Shown here one piece after another: positions 24,628 through 32,752 of a DNA stretch of 64,000 nucleotides. The notes below the pieces were generated by a model. That model ran no database searches. It was not told where the DNA came from and saw nothing but the letters and a program-made list of their open reading frames with translations. Where the stretch lies: the NCBI RefSeq assembly GCF_002929375.1, contig NZ_PJIP01000013.1, positions 1 through 64,000 of the forward strand, given 5' to 3'. How positions within the stretch are numbered: position 1 is the stretch's first letter; every line of letters starts with the position of its first letter. Made by a program: the position numbers and the translations under genes. This DNA comes from Arthrobacter sp. DWC3. GTDB taxonomy: Bacteria > Actinomycetota > Actinomycetes > Actinomycetales > Micrococcaceae.

Positions 24628-25188
24628 ATGGACAGACGCCGACAGTTGGTCGAAGCTTCGGCTCGGCTTCTGGCGGAGTACGGAGACCTTTCGATCCGCG
24701 CTCTATGTTCTGCAGTCGGGGTGACGGCACCGACGGTATACCGGTACTTCCAAGATCGCGAAGCTCTCGTGGATGCGGTTGTGGAAAATGCTTTCGAGCA
24801 GTATCTCCTTGCCAAGCGGAACAAGCCGCTATCAGGTGACGTCCTCGAAGACATCCGGGCGGGTTGGGACCTGCACGTCGAATTCGGGTTGCGGAACCCT
24901 GTCCTGCATGAATTGATGTTCCCCACCCTGAATGTGGACCACTTTCATCCTGCTGCGGCTATCGGCTATCGAATGCTCCATGAAGCATTTCAGCGTGCTG
25001 CGGACCAGGGTCGACTTCGCGCATCGCTGACGGCAGAGGACGCTGCCCGGGCCCTGACTGCCGCGGTATTCGGTGTGACTCGGATGCTCGCCGTTGATGC
25101 TCGACGCCTAACGCAGATCAATACCACCATCCGTGATGGCGTTCTCAACGCCCTCCTCCACCAAGAAACGACCGTAGGGAAAAATTGA
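24628..25188 (+). CDS. TetR/AcrR-family regulator
   Basis: A 186-residue regulator. The N-terminal helix-turn-helix (about 4-50) contains LSIRALCSAVGVTAPTVYRYFQDREALVDAV, followed by a helical ligand domain with FGLRNPVLHELMFP. It overlaps the downstream SDR gene at TGATG, so the two form an operon, and the tandem operators just upstream should be its target. It is the first gene after dif-like site 4. The effector is unknown; hydrophobic or aldehyde-type ligands are common for such pairs. Confidence 0.88.
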   Translation: MDRRRQLVEASARLLAEYGDLSIRALCSAVGVTAPTVYRYFQDREALVDAVVENAFEQYLLAKRNKPLSGDVLEDIRAGWDLHVEFGLRNPVLHELMFPTLNVDHFHPAAAIGYRMLHEAFQRAADQGRLRASLTAEDAARALTAAVFGVTRMLAVDARRLTQINTTIRDGVLNALLHQETTVGKN

Positions 25189-25976
25189 TGAATGACGGCA
25201 CTACCTCAGCTACTTCTGAGGGACTACTCGCGGGAAAAGTTGTACTCGTTACCGGCGCAGGCAGGGGAATCGGTGCGGCGGCAGCTCGCCGCTTTGCTGC
25301 CGAGGGGGCCAGTGTCGTTCTCGCCGCTCGTACGGAATCACAACTCGCCTCGACCGTTGCTGATATTAGAGGATCCGGCGGTCGCGCCGAGTACAAGATT
25401 ACCGATCTGACGGACACCGCAAGCGTCGAGAACGCCGTGCGTTTCACGGTCGACACCTACGGTCGTCTGGACGCTGCCATGAACAACGGTGGGATTGGCG
25501 TGCCGCACGTGCCGATCGACGAGACCCGGGAGGAGGATTTCGATCGCATCGTCGCCACAAACTTCAAAGGTGTCTTCTTCTCCATCGCCTCCGAGGTGCG
25601 GGCCATGCTCGCAACGGCCAACGGGGGCTCCATTGTGAACGTCAGCAGCGTCGGAAGCTTCCGCGGAGCCGCCGGGCTATCGGCCTATGCTGCGATCAAA
25701 CGAGCTGTCAACAGTCTGACAGAGACGGCGGCTATCGAGTATGGACCTCAAGGAATCCGGGTGAACGCGGTAGCACCGGGCACGACGATGACCGAGATGA
25801 TGGATAAATGGGCGGAATCAAACCCGAGTGTCCTCGAGGAACACCGATCGATGACGCCGCTTCGGCGCCCGGGTACCCCTAATGAAATCGCAGAAGCTGC
25901 ACTGTGGCTTCTATCTGACAAGGCAGCGTACGTCACCGGCATCGTCACACGCGTCGACGGCGGCATGATGGCCTGA
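25188..25976 (+). CDS. classical SDR oxidoreductase
   Basis: A 262-residue classical short-chain dehydrogenase. VTGAGRGIGAAAARRF binds the cofactor, NNGGIG replaces the usual NNAG, and the active-site serine (NVSSVGSF) and YAAIK are complete; a C-terminal VTGIVTRVDGGMM closes the fold. ATG at 25188 overlaps the TetR stop, with GTAGGGA upstream. It is a typical quinone, ketone or sugar-alcohol oxidoreductase controlled by its adjacent TetR. Substrate unassigned. Confidence 0.9.
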   Translation: MNDGTTSATSEGLLAGKVVLVTGAGRGIGAAAARRFAAEGASVVLAARTESQLASTVADIRGSGGRAEYKITDLTDTASVENAVRFTVDTYGRLDAAMNNGGIGVPHVPIDETREEDFDRIVATNFKGVFFSIASEVRAMLATANGGSIVNVSSVGSFRGAAGLSAYAAIKRAVNSLTETAAIEYGPQGIRVNAVAPGTTMTEMMDKWAESNPSVLEEHRSMTPLRRPGTPNEIAEAALWLLSDKAAYVTGIVTRVDGGMMA

Positions 25977-26124
25977 CCGTAAAACCTGCCCTAGGGGACG
26001 CGTACGTCGCGTCATAGTTGCAGGAGGTCGGGGATCCGGCATCACCGGCACCGGGTCGATCCTTACAGCCCTTGTCACTGGAAGCGTCGTCGTCCTCGGT
26101 CTCCGCCATGTCCGGACGATATTG

Positions 26125-26155
26125 CTCAGTGGGGTTGCCGATCAACCCCACTGAG
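26125..26155. terminator. perfect hairpin, terminator of the vanished hydrolase gene
   Basis: CTCAGTGGGGTTG and CAACCCCACTGAG form a 13-bp stem around CCGAT. It lies just beyond the stop of the minus-strand hydrolase remnant and convergent to the SDR gene, so it could serve both directions. Confidence 0.65.
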
Positions 26156-26162
26156 GAACCGT

Positions 26163-26327
26163 CTATGGCGACGCCGGTAGTTCGACTGCCAGAGCTACTG
26201 CCTTCTCGAGATCAGCGACGTATTGCACAGGGCGTTCCCATGCAGCAAAGTGACCCCCGACCGGGTGTTCCTGGAAGATGCGCACATCGAACAGCCTTTC
26301 CGCGAAGCTCCGGGGGCGTTCACCAAA
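26163..26327 (-). pseudogene. C-terminal remnant of an epoxide-hydrolase-type alpha/beta hydrolase
   Basis: The minus strand encodes about 55 codons ending at a TAG (26165-26163): FGERPRSFAERLFDVRIF, then EHPVGGHFAAWERPVQYVADLEKAVALAV. The GGHFAAWE segment carries the catalytic histidine of the epoxide hydrolase-like family. Nothing upstream continues the frame; it runs directly into an IS30-type fragment. The gene was truncated, apparently by that insertion. Confidence 0.7.
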
Positions 26328-26347
26328 TCACCAGGGAAGACCGACAG

Positions 26348-26461
26348 CAGATCTCGGAATTGCTGAACCCTTGCTTCATGAGCCGAACATAGTTGGCCCG
26401 TTCCGCTGTCATACCCGTTGGACCGGGCTTCAACCTGAACTTTTCGTCAGCAGCCAACGCA
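26348..26461 (-). pseudogene. N-terminal fragment of an IS30-family transposase
   Basis: About 38 codons on the minus strand, KFRLKPGPTGMTAERANYVRLMKQGFSNSEIC in two blocks, match the first helix-turn-helix of IS30 transposases (the typical 'AER..YVRL...G.SN.E' pattern). The catalytic DDE core is absent. It abuts the hydrolase remnant, so a deletion joined the two. Confidence 0.6.
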
Positions 26462-26779
26462 ACTCCTCTACATCTAAGGTGTTGCGACGATCGTTAGAAT
26501 CCACCCCGTCCTACCGAGGCCACTCAAACCTGTCACAGTCACACATCGACGCCAGTCAGCAACGCCGGCAGAAGGTACTACCGACAAGTGAAGAAGAGTT
26601 TCGAACGCAGTGCTCTTCCGACACTTCTACGGCCTTAAGCTCAGGTCGCTGAGTGTCGTCCGGCTCGCCCGTGGCTGCGACGGCCGCACCCGAGCCGGGC
26701 CGAACGCTGATCGTGCTAGAAGTCAGGGTGATCGACCCGCCGACGGTGAGGTGATCAACGGCCTGCCGCGTGCCCATAT
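26462..26779. other. non-coding stretch beside the IS30 scar
   Basis: No gene, RNA or clear inverted repeat that I can support. It probably derives from the same decay as the neighbouring fragments. Confidence 0.3.
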
Positions 26780-27352
26780 TCAGCGGGGGTCTGAAAAGAA
26801 GTAACGGAGCGAGGACTGGCTCCGCTCGATGTGTTTGGCGAAGGAAAGTGGTGCATGCTCGTCAATCTTTGACCGGTACGCCGCCCGGAACAGCTCCACG
26901 GTCATTGCGCCGAGCATCTCACCGTCAGTCACGCCTCGCTCGGTAAGCGCTTCTCCGATGAGGACGGCGGTGCGAGCGAGCTTCGATCGCTCGCGCTCCT
27001 GTAGATCCGGGTTCGCCTCGATGATGAGCGCACGTCGCCGCTGCGCCTCGAGGTCCCTGGTGATGAACTCGCCTGCCTCGGCGAGAACCTGCAGCACGGT
27101 CCGGGCGAGCACGGGGGCGTCTGCCTCGGACGGCAGATGGGCCACCGCGGACACTACCGCCGCTGCCAGGTCGTCCGAACGGGGAAAGAGCACCTCACGT
27201 TTGTCCGGGAAGTACCGGAAGAACGAACGCCTGGTTAGCCCCGCTCTCTCCGCTATCTGAGCAACCGTGACCTCGGCGTACCCGAACTCCGCGAATAAAT
27301 CGATCGCGGCCGTTCGCAAGCGGGCTTCGGCATCCGGCATCCATCTCGGCAT
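26780..27352 (-). CDS. TetR-family regulator
   Basis: A 190-residue TetR protein. Its DNA-binding domain contains AAIDLFAEFGYAEVTVAQIAERAGLTRRSFFRYFPDKREVLF, a very typical sequence. The C-terminal half has the actinobacterial pattern LEAQRRRALIIEANPDLQERE. ATG at 27352 is preferred to one at 27373, which lies within the operator. It is divergent from the SDR and quinone reductase genes, which it should repress through the operators at 27372-27409. Confidence 0.88.
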   Translation of the reverse strand: MPRWMPDAEARLRTAAIDLFAEFGYAEVTVAQIAERAGLTRRSFFRYFPDKREVLFPRSDDLAAAVVSAVAHLPSEADAPVLARTVLQVLAEAGEFITRDLEAQRRRALIIEANPDLQERERSKLARTAVLIGEALTERGVTDGEMLGAMTVELFRAAYRSKIDEHAPLSFAKHIERSQSSLRYFFSDPR

Positions 27353-27371
27353 AGGGACAATCCTACAGTTC

Positions 27372-27409
27372 ATGACACACGGTGTTATGGTGATAACTCA
27401 GAGTGTCAT
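27372..27409. promoter_or_regulatory. two TetR operators in the divergent promoter
   Basis: ATGACAC-ACG-GTGTTAT (27372-27388) and ATAACTC-AGA-GTGTCAT (27393-27409) fit the consensus ATRACAC-N3-GTGTYAT with one and two mismatches, and begin 21 bases (two helical turns) apart. Cooperative binding of two TetR dimers is likely. Confidence 0.62.
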
Positions 27410-27441
27410 CATGGTGAGCGATAGCGGGAGGCCGGAGCTAA

Positions 27442-28287
27442 ATGCGAACGGAACGGATGGTAGGGAGGACGGTCGTCGTGAGCGGCGGAGCGTCGGGAGT
27501 GGGTCTCGCGGCAGCTAAGGGTTTGGCGCGGCTAGGCGCGCGGGTGATCATTGTGACGCGGAGTGAAACGAACGGGCGACGGGCGACGGACGCCATCCGC
27601 CTGGACAGTGGATTCGAGGACGTTGATTTCGTTGTGGGTGACGTGGGCTCCCGGAGCGGAGCGCGTCTTGTCGCGGATTCGGTCGCCGCCGGCGGCAGGG
27701 GCGTCGACGTAGTGATCAGCGCTGTCGGCTCCGTGGTTGAACGGGGACTGACACCGGCCGGCGTGCCTCGGTCCTTCGCCACGAATTACTTGGCGCACTT
27801 CATGCTCATTCGTGCGATGACCCCTCTGCTACGGGCTACGCCCAATAGCAGAGTGCTGATCGTTGGGGCGGCACCGGCAGTCATACGCCGCCTCCGTAAC
27901 GTACAGGTCGATGGGGTCGACCCGGGCATCACCGCGAGCAGGGCGCTGACTCAGTCGCTGGCGTGGAAGCTCCTGCTGGCCCATCACCTCGAGCGCACAG
28001 CACCTGAGGGATTTACCGTCAATGTGTTTCATCCTGGTCTCGTGCGATCGAACCTGTTGAGTTCGGCCCCTCTGGCGCTTCGTCTGGTCGGGGCGATTTC
28101 AAACAGGTTTGCACACACGTATTGCGCGGTGACGGACCACCTGGCTTCCGATCCGACGCTGACGGGGGTCGGCGGCAGGATGTTCGACAATCACGGCCGG
28201 TCCGTGACCCTGCCAGCCGTCGTGACTGACGTGCACGCCGCTTCAGTTTGGGAAGCGAGCATCCTGCTCGCGGACCGGACGGACTGA
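27442..28287 (+). CDS. SDR-family oxidoreductase, divergent active site
   Basis: A 281-residue SDR. The cofactor motif SGGASGVGLAAAKGL and the ISAVGSV strand are clear, and FHPGLVRSNLL matches the region after the active site. The expected YxxxK is not evident: the region aligned to it is SRALTQSLAWKLLL. This resembles the retinol-dehydrogenase/protochlorophyllide-reductase-like subgroup with local divergence. It is followed after three bases by the quinone-reductase-like gene and lies under TetR control. Confidence 0.78.
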   Translation: MRTERMVGRTVVVSGGASGVGLAAAKGLARLGARVIIVTRSETNGRRATDAIRLDSGFEDVDFVVGDVGSRSGARLVADSVAAGGRGVDVVISAVGSVVERGLTPAGVPRSFATNYLAHFMLIRAMTPLLRATPNSRVLIVGAAPAVIRRLRNVQVDGVDPGITASRALTQSLAWKLLLAHHLERTAPEGFTVNVFHPGLVRSNLLSSAPLALRLVGAISNRFAHTYCAVTDHLASDPTLTGVGGRMFDNHGRSVTLPAVVTDVHAASVWEASILLADRTD

Positions 28288-28290
28288 CCG

Positions 28291-29352
28291 GTGAGCGACA
28301 CATCGAACAATGGCCGCGCCCTGGTCACAGACGCGTGGCGGGCGGCGCCCCGGATCCGGTTCGTACCTCCTCGGACGGCGGGGTCCGGTGAGCTCGTCGT
28401 GCGGGTGCGGGCCATAGCCGTCAACCCCATCGACCGGATAAACGGTCCGGCTCGAAGGATCGTGCTGCCTTGGCTGCGGTACCCGGCGGTCCTTGGATCG
28501 GATGTCGCCGGGGAAGTCGTCGCGGTTGGGCCGGGCGGAACACGGTTCGCAATAGGCGACCGGGTGCTTGGCCACGCGGCAGGGGCCGAACGATCACGGA
28601 ACCGGCCCGAGGAAGGGGCCTTTCAGACACACACAGTACTGCTGGAACGCGTGACCGCGCTGCTTCCGGACACCCTCTCGTTCGAGCAGGCTGCGGTGCT
28701 GCCGCTCGCGCTCTCCACAGCGGCCGCGGCCCTGTTCGAGCCTGAGCAGCTCGCCCTCCGCCGCCCCGTTGCTGATGCCTCGGCCTTAGACGACGTTGTC
28801 GTCGTCTGGGGCGGGTCGACCAGTGTCGGGATGAACGCGATCCAGCTCGCCCGTGCGGCCGGATACGGGGTGCTCGCAACCTCTTCCCCGCCCAACTTCA
28901 CGCGCCTGGAACAACTCGGCGCTGAAGCCGTGTTTGACTACCGCGACCGAACTACGGCCGACCATATCGCCGCGCAACTTCGCGGACGGCGATTGGCGGG
29001 GGTCCTCGCTATCGGCCGAGGGTCCCTGTCGCAAGCTGTCCACATCGCGCGTCGCGCAAGCGGTAGCCGACGAATCGCATCCGCCTACCCCACGCCGCCC
29101 ACCCGCCTACGCGGAAGCATTGAGCGCCGGCGGGGCATCCGGATCTCGGCGATCTGGGGAGGTACCCCCATCGACTCGACGGTCGGACCGGCAATCTACA
29201 CAGATTTCCTTCCTAACGCGCTCGTCAACGGACAATTCGTCGCGGCACCGCCGCCGCTAATTATCGGCGCGGGCTTGGAAGCGATCCCCGCCGCGCTCAG
29301 ACGCCTGGGCAAAGGAGTGTCCGCGCAGAAGATCGTCATCTCCGATATCTAA
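28291..29352 (+). CDS. medium-chain dehydrogenase/reductase, quinone oxidoreductase-like
   Basis: A 353-residue zinc-free MDR protein. The N-terminal GroES-like domain has VLGSDVAGEVVAVGPGGTRFAIGDRVLG; the Rossmann domain has VVVWGGSTSVGMNAIQLARAAGYGVLATSS and LGAEAVFDYRD. Zinc ligands of alcohol dehydrogenases are missing, as expected for the quinone reductase/enoyl reductase branch. It starts with GTG three bases after the SDR stop. Probably NADPH-dependent detoxification of an enone, quinone or similar, induced through the TetR protein. Confidence 0.87.
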   Translation: MSDTSNNGRALVTDAWRAAPRIRFVPPRTAGSGELVVRVRAIAVNPIDRINGPARRIVLPWLRYPAVLGSDVAGEVVAVGPGGTRFAIGDRVLGHAAGAERSRNRPEEGAFQTHTVLLERVTALLPDTLSFEQAAVLPLALSTAAAALFEPEQLALRRPVADASALDDVVVVWGGSTSVGMNAIQLARAAGYGVLATSSPPNFTRLEQLGAEAVFDYRDRTTADHIAAQLRGRRLAGVLAIGRGSLSQAVHIARRASGSRRIASAYPTPPTRLRGSIERRRGIRISAIWGGTPIDSTVGPAIYTDFLPNALVNGQFVAAPPPLIIGAGLEAIPAALRRLGKGVSAQKIVISDI

Positions 29353-29560
29353 CCAACTGCGACTGGCAGATACCTCCGTCCTGCACACCGCCGAGCCCGA
29401 TGGAGCCAGATCGGATGATGGCAGGCAGTTTCGCTTTTAGTGTCCCCCGTGCGAGCTACGCGGAAGTGTCCACGACAGGGTGACGATTCTGAAGCTGAGC
29501 ATCCGTAGCGTGAATTGCTGTGGCGAGATGTCCATCGCCTCATCTACTACAGAGGACCTT

Positions 29561-30391
29561 ATGAAATACGTTGTGCAGTTGATGGCCGTGGTGGTGGTCA
29601 GCGTCGTGGGGGTCCTGGCCTTTCAGGCGGCAGACGGGAAGCCCTGGCTCACGCTAACGGTTGGCGTGGTCGTCACGACGGTGGTGGTGTTCGTATACCG
29701 CCGGGTAGTGCAGCGCACTGAGCGGCGAACTCCCAGCGAGCTGGCGGCCGCTGGGGCTGTCCATGGCGTCGGGCGCGGCATGCTCGTAGGCACGTTGCTG
29801 TTCGCGGCTGTCATTGGCACTATCGCGGCCTTCGGCGGCTACAGGATCGTCGGGACCGGCTCGGTGGTGGCGGCGGTAGGGCTGGTCGGCCTTATGGGTG
29901 CCGCAGCGGTGACAGAGGAGCTGATTTTTCGGGGCGTGCTGTATCGGTGGGTCGAGAACCACGGCGGTACCTGGCTCGCCCTTGTTCTGACCGGGTCACT
30001 GTTCGGTTTTATCCACCTGCTGAACGCCAATGCCTCTTTGTGGGGTGCCATCGCGATTGCAGTTCAAGCCGGTGGGATGCTCACTGCCGCCTATCTCGCC
30101 ACACGCAGCCTCTGGCTGCCGATAGGACTGCACTTTGGCTGGAATGTTGCTGCGTCGGCCCTTTTCAGCACCGAAGTGTCGGGCAATAACACTCCGCAGG
30201 GGATCCTAGATGCTGTAATCTCCGGGCCTGTACTGCTCACAGGCGGGGACTTCGGACCTGAGGGCAGCATATTCGCCGTCCTGTTCTGCACGCTGGCCAC
30301 GGTGATCTTCCTGAGGATCGCGGCATCGCGTGGCAACATTGTTTCCTACGGCACGGCCCGTTCTGCCGTCCGGGCTAAAGTAGCGCAGTGA
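29561..30391 (+). CDS. CPBP-family intramembrane metalloprotease
   Basis: A 276-residue membrane protein with six to eight helices. The glutamate motif EELIFRGVLYRW and the histidine motifs GFIHLLN and GLHFGWN define the CPBP (Abi, CAAX protease and bacteriocin-processing) family. ATG at 29561 with AGAGGACC is chosen; an upstream frame lacks membrane character. Its stop overlaps the histidine kinase start (GTGA). A protease, kinase and regulator in one operon suggests envelope stress sensing or self-protection from a peptide. Confidence 0.88.
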   Translation: MKYVVQLMAVVVVSVVGVLAFQAADGKPWLTLTVGVVVTTVVVFVYRRVVQRTERRTPSELAAAGAVHGVGRGMLVGTLLFAAVIGTIAAFGGYRIVGTGSVVAAVGLVGLMGAAAVTEELIFRGVLYRWVENHGGTWLALVLTGSLFGFIHLLNANASLWGAIAIAVQAGGMLTAAYLATRSLWLPIGLHFGWNVAASALFSTEVSGNNTPQGILDAVISGPVLLTGGDFGPEGSIFAVLFCTLATVIFLRIAASRGNIVSYGTARSAVRAKVAQ

Positions 30392-31560
30392 CCGACAGGC
30401 AGGGGATCGCAGAGAGATGGCGTCGACTCGACGTGGTCGCGCGCGATTTGCCGCTTGGGGTTGCGCTGTTCCTGATGTCACTGTTGCCGATAACTCACGG
30501 GTACGGGACGCTGCTTGGTGGCCTCCCCGATCGGCCCGCTGACCTTCTTTCGACGACGGCGGTCGCCCTGCAGTCACTTCCGCTCGCCTTCCGGCGTCGA
30601 TGGCCTGTGCTGTGCTTGGGCCTCGTGTCTGCTGGCTTCGCGGTGGACCAGCTCGCCGGATACCACACCTTCGCGGGCCTCGGTCTGATCGTCGCCCTGC
30701 TAAGCGTCGGCTCTTATGCTGAGCGGCACCGCAAGCTTGTCGCACTTGTCTTCTCAGCTGTGTACATCGCTCTGGTTGCCGGTCTGTACCGCATGGGGGC
30801 GACCGAGCCGTGGAGCGAATTCGTAACGTTCTACATCGTCCTGGCCTTTGCGACCGGGGTCGGGGCATGGCAGCGTGCCGGTCGGATCGCCGAGCAGGAC
30901 AGAGTGAACCGGATTGCCGGTGACACGCGGGCAATGGAGCGCACCCGAATCGCGCGCGACCTGCACGACGTTGTCACTCATCATGTGACTGCCATGGTCG
31001 TGCAGGCGGAAGCTGCACGATATTACGCCGGAGCTCCCGACCGGGTCGACGACGCCCTGGATACCATCGCAGGTACCGGCCGTCGGGCAATCGCAGACCT
31101 GCGGCAGGTGCTCAACGTACTCAATCCTGATTATGGGGCCAACGGAGCCCCCGGAGCGACAGATGTGGCCGACCTCGTGAAGCACGCACGGCGCGCCGGC
31201 CTGCGGATTGAATTCACAGAGCACGGCAGCGCCCAGGATCCGGCCGGCGGCACCGAGCTCGTTGTCTACCGGGTGGTGCAGGAAGCACTCACGAACGCGC
31301 GGAAGCACGCACCGGGTAGCCACACCGCGGTCAACCTCCGCCACCGAACTGAAGAGACCACAGTCGAAATTGTCTCGGACGCCAAAGCGCAGACAGTTCA
31401 TTCAGTTCCCAGTTCCACCCGGCTGCCTGAAGGCGGCGGCCACGGACTCGCCGGGCTCCATGCCCGGGTAATGGCTCTGGACGGCGACCTCAGCACTGGA
31501 CCACGGGAGGACGGCCGCTTCATTGTCTTCGCCCGGATACCCACGCGAAATCGGTCATGA
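30388..31560 (+). CDS. NarL-type sensor histidine kinase
   Basis: A 390-residue kinase. About five N-terminal membrane helices (roughly 20-160) are followed by the HisKA_3 dimerisation domain with phospho-acceptor His193 in RIARDLHDVVTHH and a HATPase domain with VVQEALTNARKHAPGS and GGGHGLAGLHARV. The start is GTG at 30388, overlapping the protease stop. Its partner at 31557 overlaps by four bases. There is no extracellular sensor domain, so it probably senses membrane state or works with the CPBP protease. Confidence 0.92.
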   Translation: MTDRQGIAERWRRLDVVARDLPLGVALFLMSLLPITHGYGTLLGGLPDRPADLLSTTAVALQSLPLAFRRRWPVLCLGLVSAGFAVDQLAGYHTFAGLGLIVALLSVGSYAERHRKLVALVFSAVYIALVAGLYRMGATEPWSEFVTFYIVLAFATGVGAWQRAGRIAEQDRVNRIAGDTRAMERTRIARDLHDVVTHHVTAMVVQAEAARYYAGAPDRVDDALDTIAGTGRRAIADLRQVLNVLNPDYGANGAPGATDVADLVKHARRAGLRIEFTEHGSAQDPAGGTELVVYRVVQEALTNARKHAPGSHTAVNLRHRTEETTVEIVSDAKAQTVHSVPSSTRLPEGGGHGLAGLHARVMALDGDLSTGPREDGRFIVFARIPTRNRS

Positions 31561-32216
31561 ACTCCCCGACCAGGGTCCTGGTGTGCGATGATCAACCGCT
31601 GATCCGCACCGGCTTCGCGACGATTATCGGAGCGCAGCCAGATCTGGAGGTGGTAGCCGAGTGCGGCGACGGACGCGCCGCCGTCGAGCTCTCCCGGCGT
31701 CTACTCCCCGACGTCGTGGTGATGGACATTCGGATGCCGCTGCTGGACGGCATCGCCGCAACCCGCGAACTGGCCGGCGCCGGCGTCACCAACCCCATCA
31801 AAGTGCTAGTCGTTACGACCTTCAACCTAGATGAATATGTCTACGATGCACTCCGCGCCGGTGCTAGCGGATTCCTACTCAAAGACGCACCCCCCACACA
31901 GTTGCTGAACGGCATCCGCACCGTCGCATCGGGATCCGCCCTGCTCGCGCCGGAGGTGACACGACAGCTCGTGGGCCGTTATGCCGAACGCATCCGCCCG
32001 ATCGACATCCCGCCCGATGACACGCCCCTGACTCCGCGCGAACTCGAAGTGCTGCGCCTCCTTGCCGCCGGACTATCGAACACCGAGATCGCAGCGAAGC
32101 TCATCATCAGCCAAGAGACGGTCAAGACCTTCGTCTCGCGGATCCTCACAAAGCTCGCCCTCCGCGATCGTGTCCAGGCTGTTGTCTACGCATACCGGTA
32201 CGGCCTGGTTTCCTAA
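31557..32216 (+). CDS. NarL/FixJ response regulator
   Basis: A 219-residue two-domain regulator. The receiver has DD at 11-12, phospho-acceptor Asp57 in VVVMDIRMP and the lysine in FLLKDAPP. A LuxR-type helix-turn-helix follows (LTPRELEVLRLLAAGLSNTEIAAKLIISQETVKTFVSRIL). It is phosphorylated by the kinase encoded just upstream. Its regulon probably includes its own operon. The gene faces the conjugation cluster convergently. Confidence 0.93.
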   Translation: MNSPTRVLVCDDQPLIRTGFATIIGAQPDLEVVAECGDGRAAVELSRRLLPDVVVMDIRMPLLDGIAATRELAGAGVTNPIKVLVVTTFNLDEYVYDALRAGASGFLLKDAPPTQLLNGIRTVASGSALLAPEVTRQLVGRYAERIRPIDIPPDDTPLTPRELEVLRLLAAGLSNTEIAAKLIISQETVKTFVSRILTKLALRDRVQAVVYAYRYGLVS

Positions 32217-32286
32217 GCTAGGCACGCGTTTCGACCACGCGATGGTCAGGAGCTTGTAATCAGTGGGGTTGGGCAGGCTATGTCTT

Positions 32287-32748
32287 CTACTGACTTGAGT
32301 ACAGGCCTACCGGGGCCGGCACCACGGGCAGAGGCTTATTCGCTGGTCTATGTTGCGCGGGGGTGCAGCCCTGAAAGGGGCCGGTACCAGAGAAGAGGAC
32401 AGCCATGGTGGGGTCGGCGTAGCTGTTCCACCAGTTCGCGAGCCCTGTCGTCGGATCCACGCGCAGTGCTTCCCATGCGCGCCAGAGCGCGTTGAGCCGG
32501 TTGACGGCTTCCTTATGCCGCCACCAGCTAGCGCACCAGGTGAACTCCGCACGTCCATGAGACACGACGGGACGCTGATACTGGTGCGCCAGGAACTCCG
32601 TTACGAACTCCTCGAGGTTGTTGAAGACCATTTCCGGAGCAGGCCGCGCGGTCCCCTCAGCTTGGGGGGTGCTGTCGGTGTCGGGCTCCTCGCCGGGGAA
32701 CACATCATCGGCAAAGTCGTCGGCTCCAAAGGGTGCTTGTAGATCCAC
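32287..32748 (-). CDS. DUF4913 family plasmid protein
   Basis: A 153-residue protein with the recognisable DUF4913 core: LEEFVTEFLAHQYQR, WCASWWRHKEAVNRLNALWRAWEALR and ADPTMAVLFSGTGPFQGC. The start is GTG at 32748 with AAGGAG seven bases upstream, overlapping the end of the coupling-protein gene region. Family members are typically found at the end of actinobacterial conjugation operons next to TraG-like ATPases. Its molecular role is unknown. It is the last gene of the minus-strand transfer operon. Confidence 0.8.
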   Translation of the reverse strand: MDLQAPFGADDFADDVFPGEEPDTDSTPQAEGTARPAPEMVFNNLEEFVTEFLAHQYQRPVVSHGRAEFTWCASWWRHKEAVNRLNALWRAWEALRVDPTTGLANWWNSYADPTMAVLFSGTGPFQGCTPAQHRPANKPLPVVPAPVGLYSSQ

Positions 32749-32752
32749 TTCC

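Noticed and set aside
26018-26392. 124-codon plus-strand frame over the hydrolase/IS30 scar
   Set aside because: The minus strand gives recognisable hydrolase and IS30 fragments there; the plus frame has no similarity or start signal.
29250-29280. TTATCGGCGCGGG inside the quinone reductase-like gene resembles half of the dif-like motif
   Set aside because: The opposite arm GACATAA is missing and the sequence is coding, so it is a chance half-site.
30484-30505. GCCGATAACTC in the histidine kinase gene
   Set aside because: Matches only one arm of the dif-like motif and lies in a conserved coding region.
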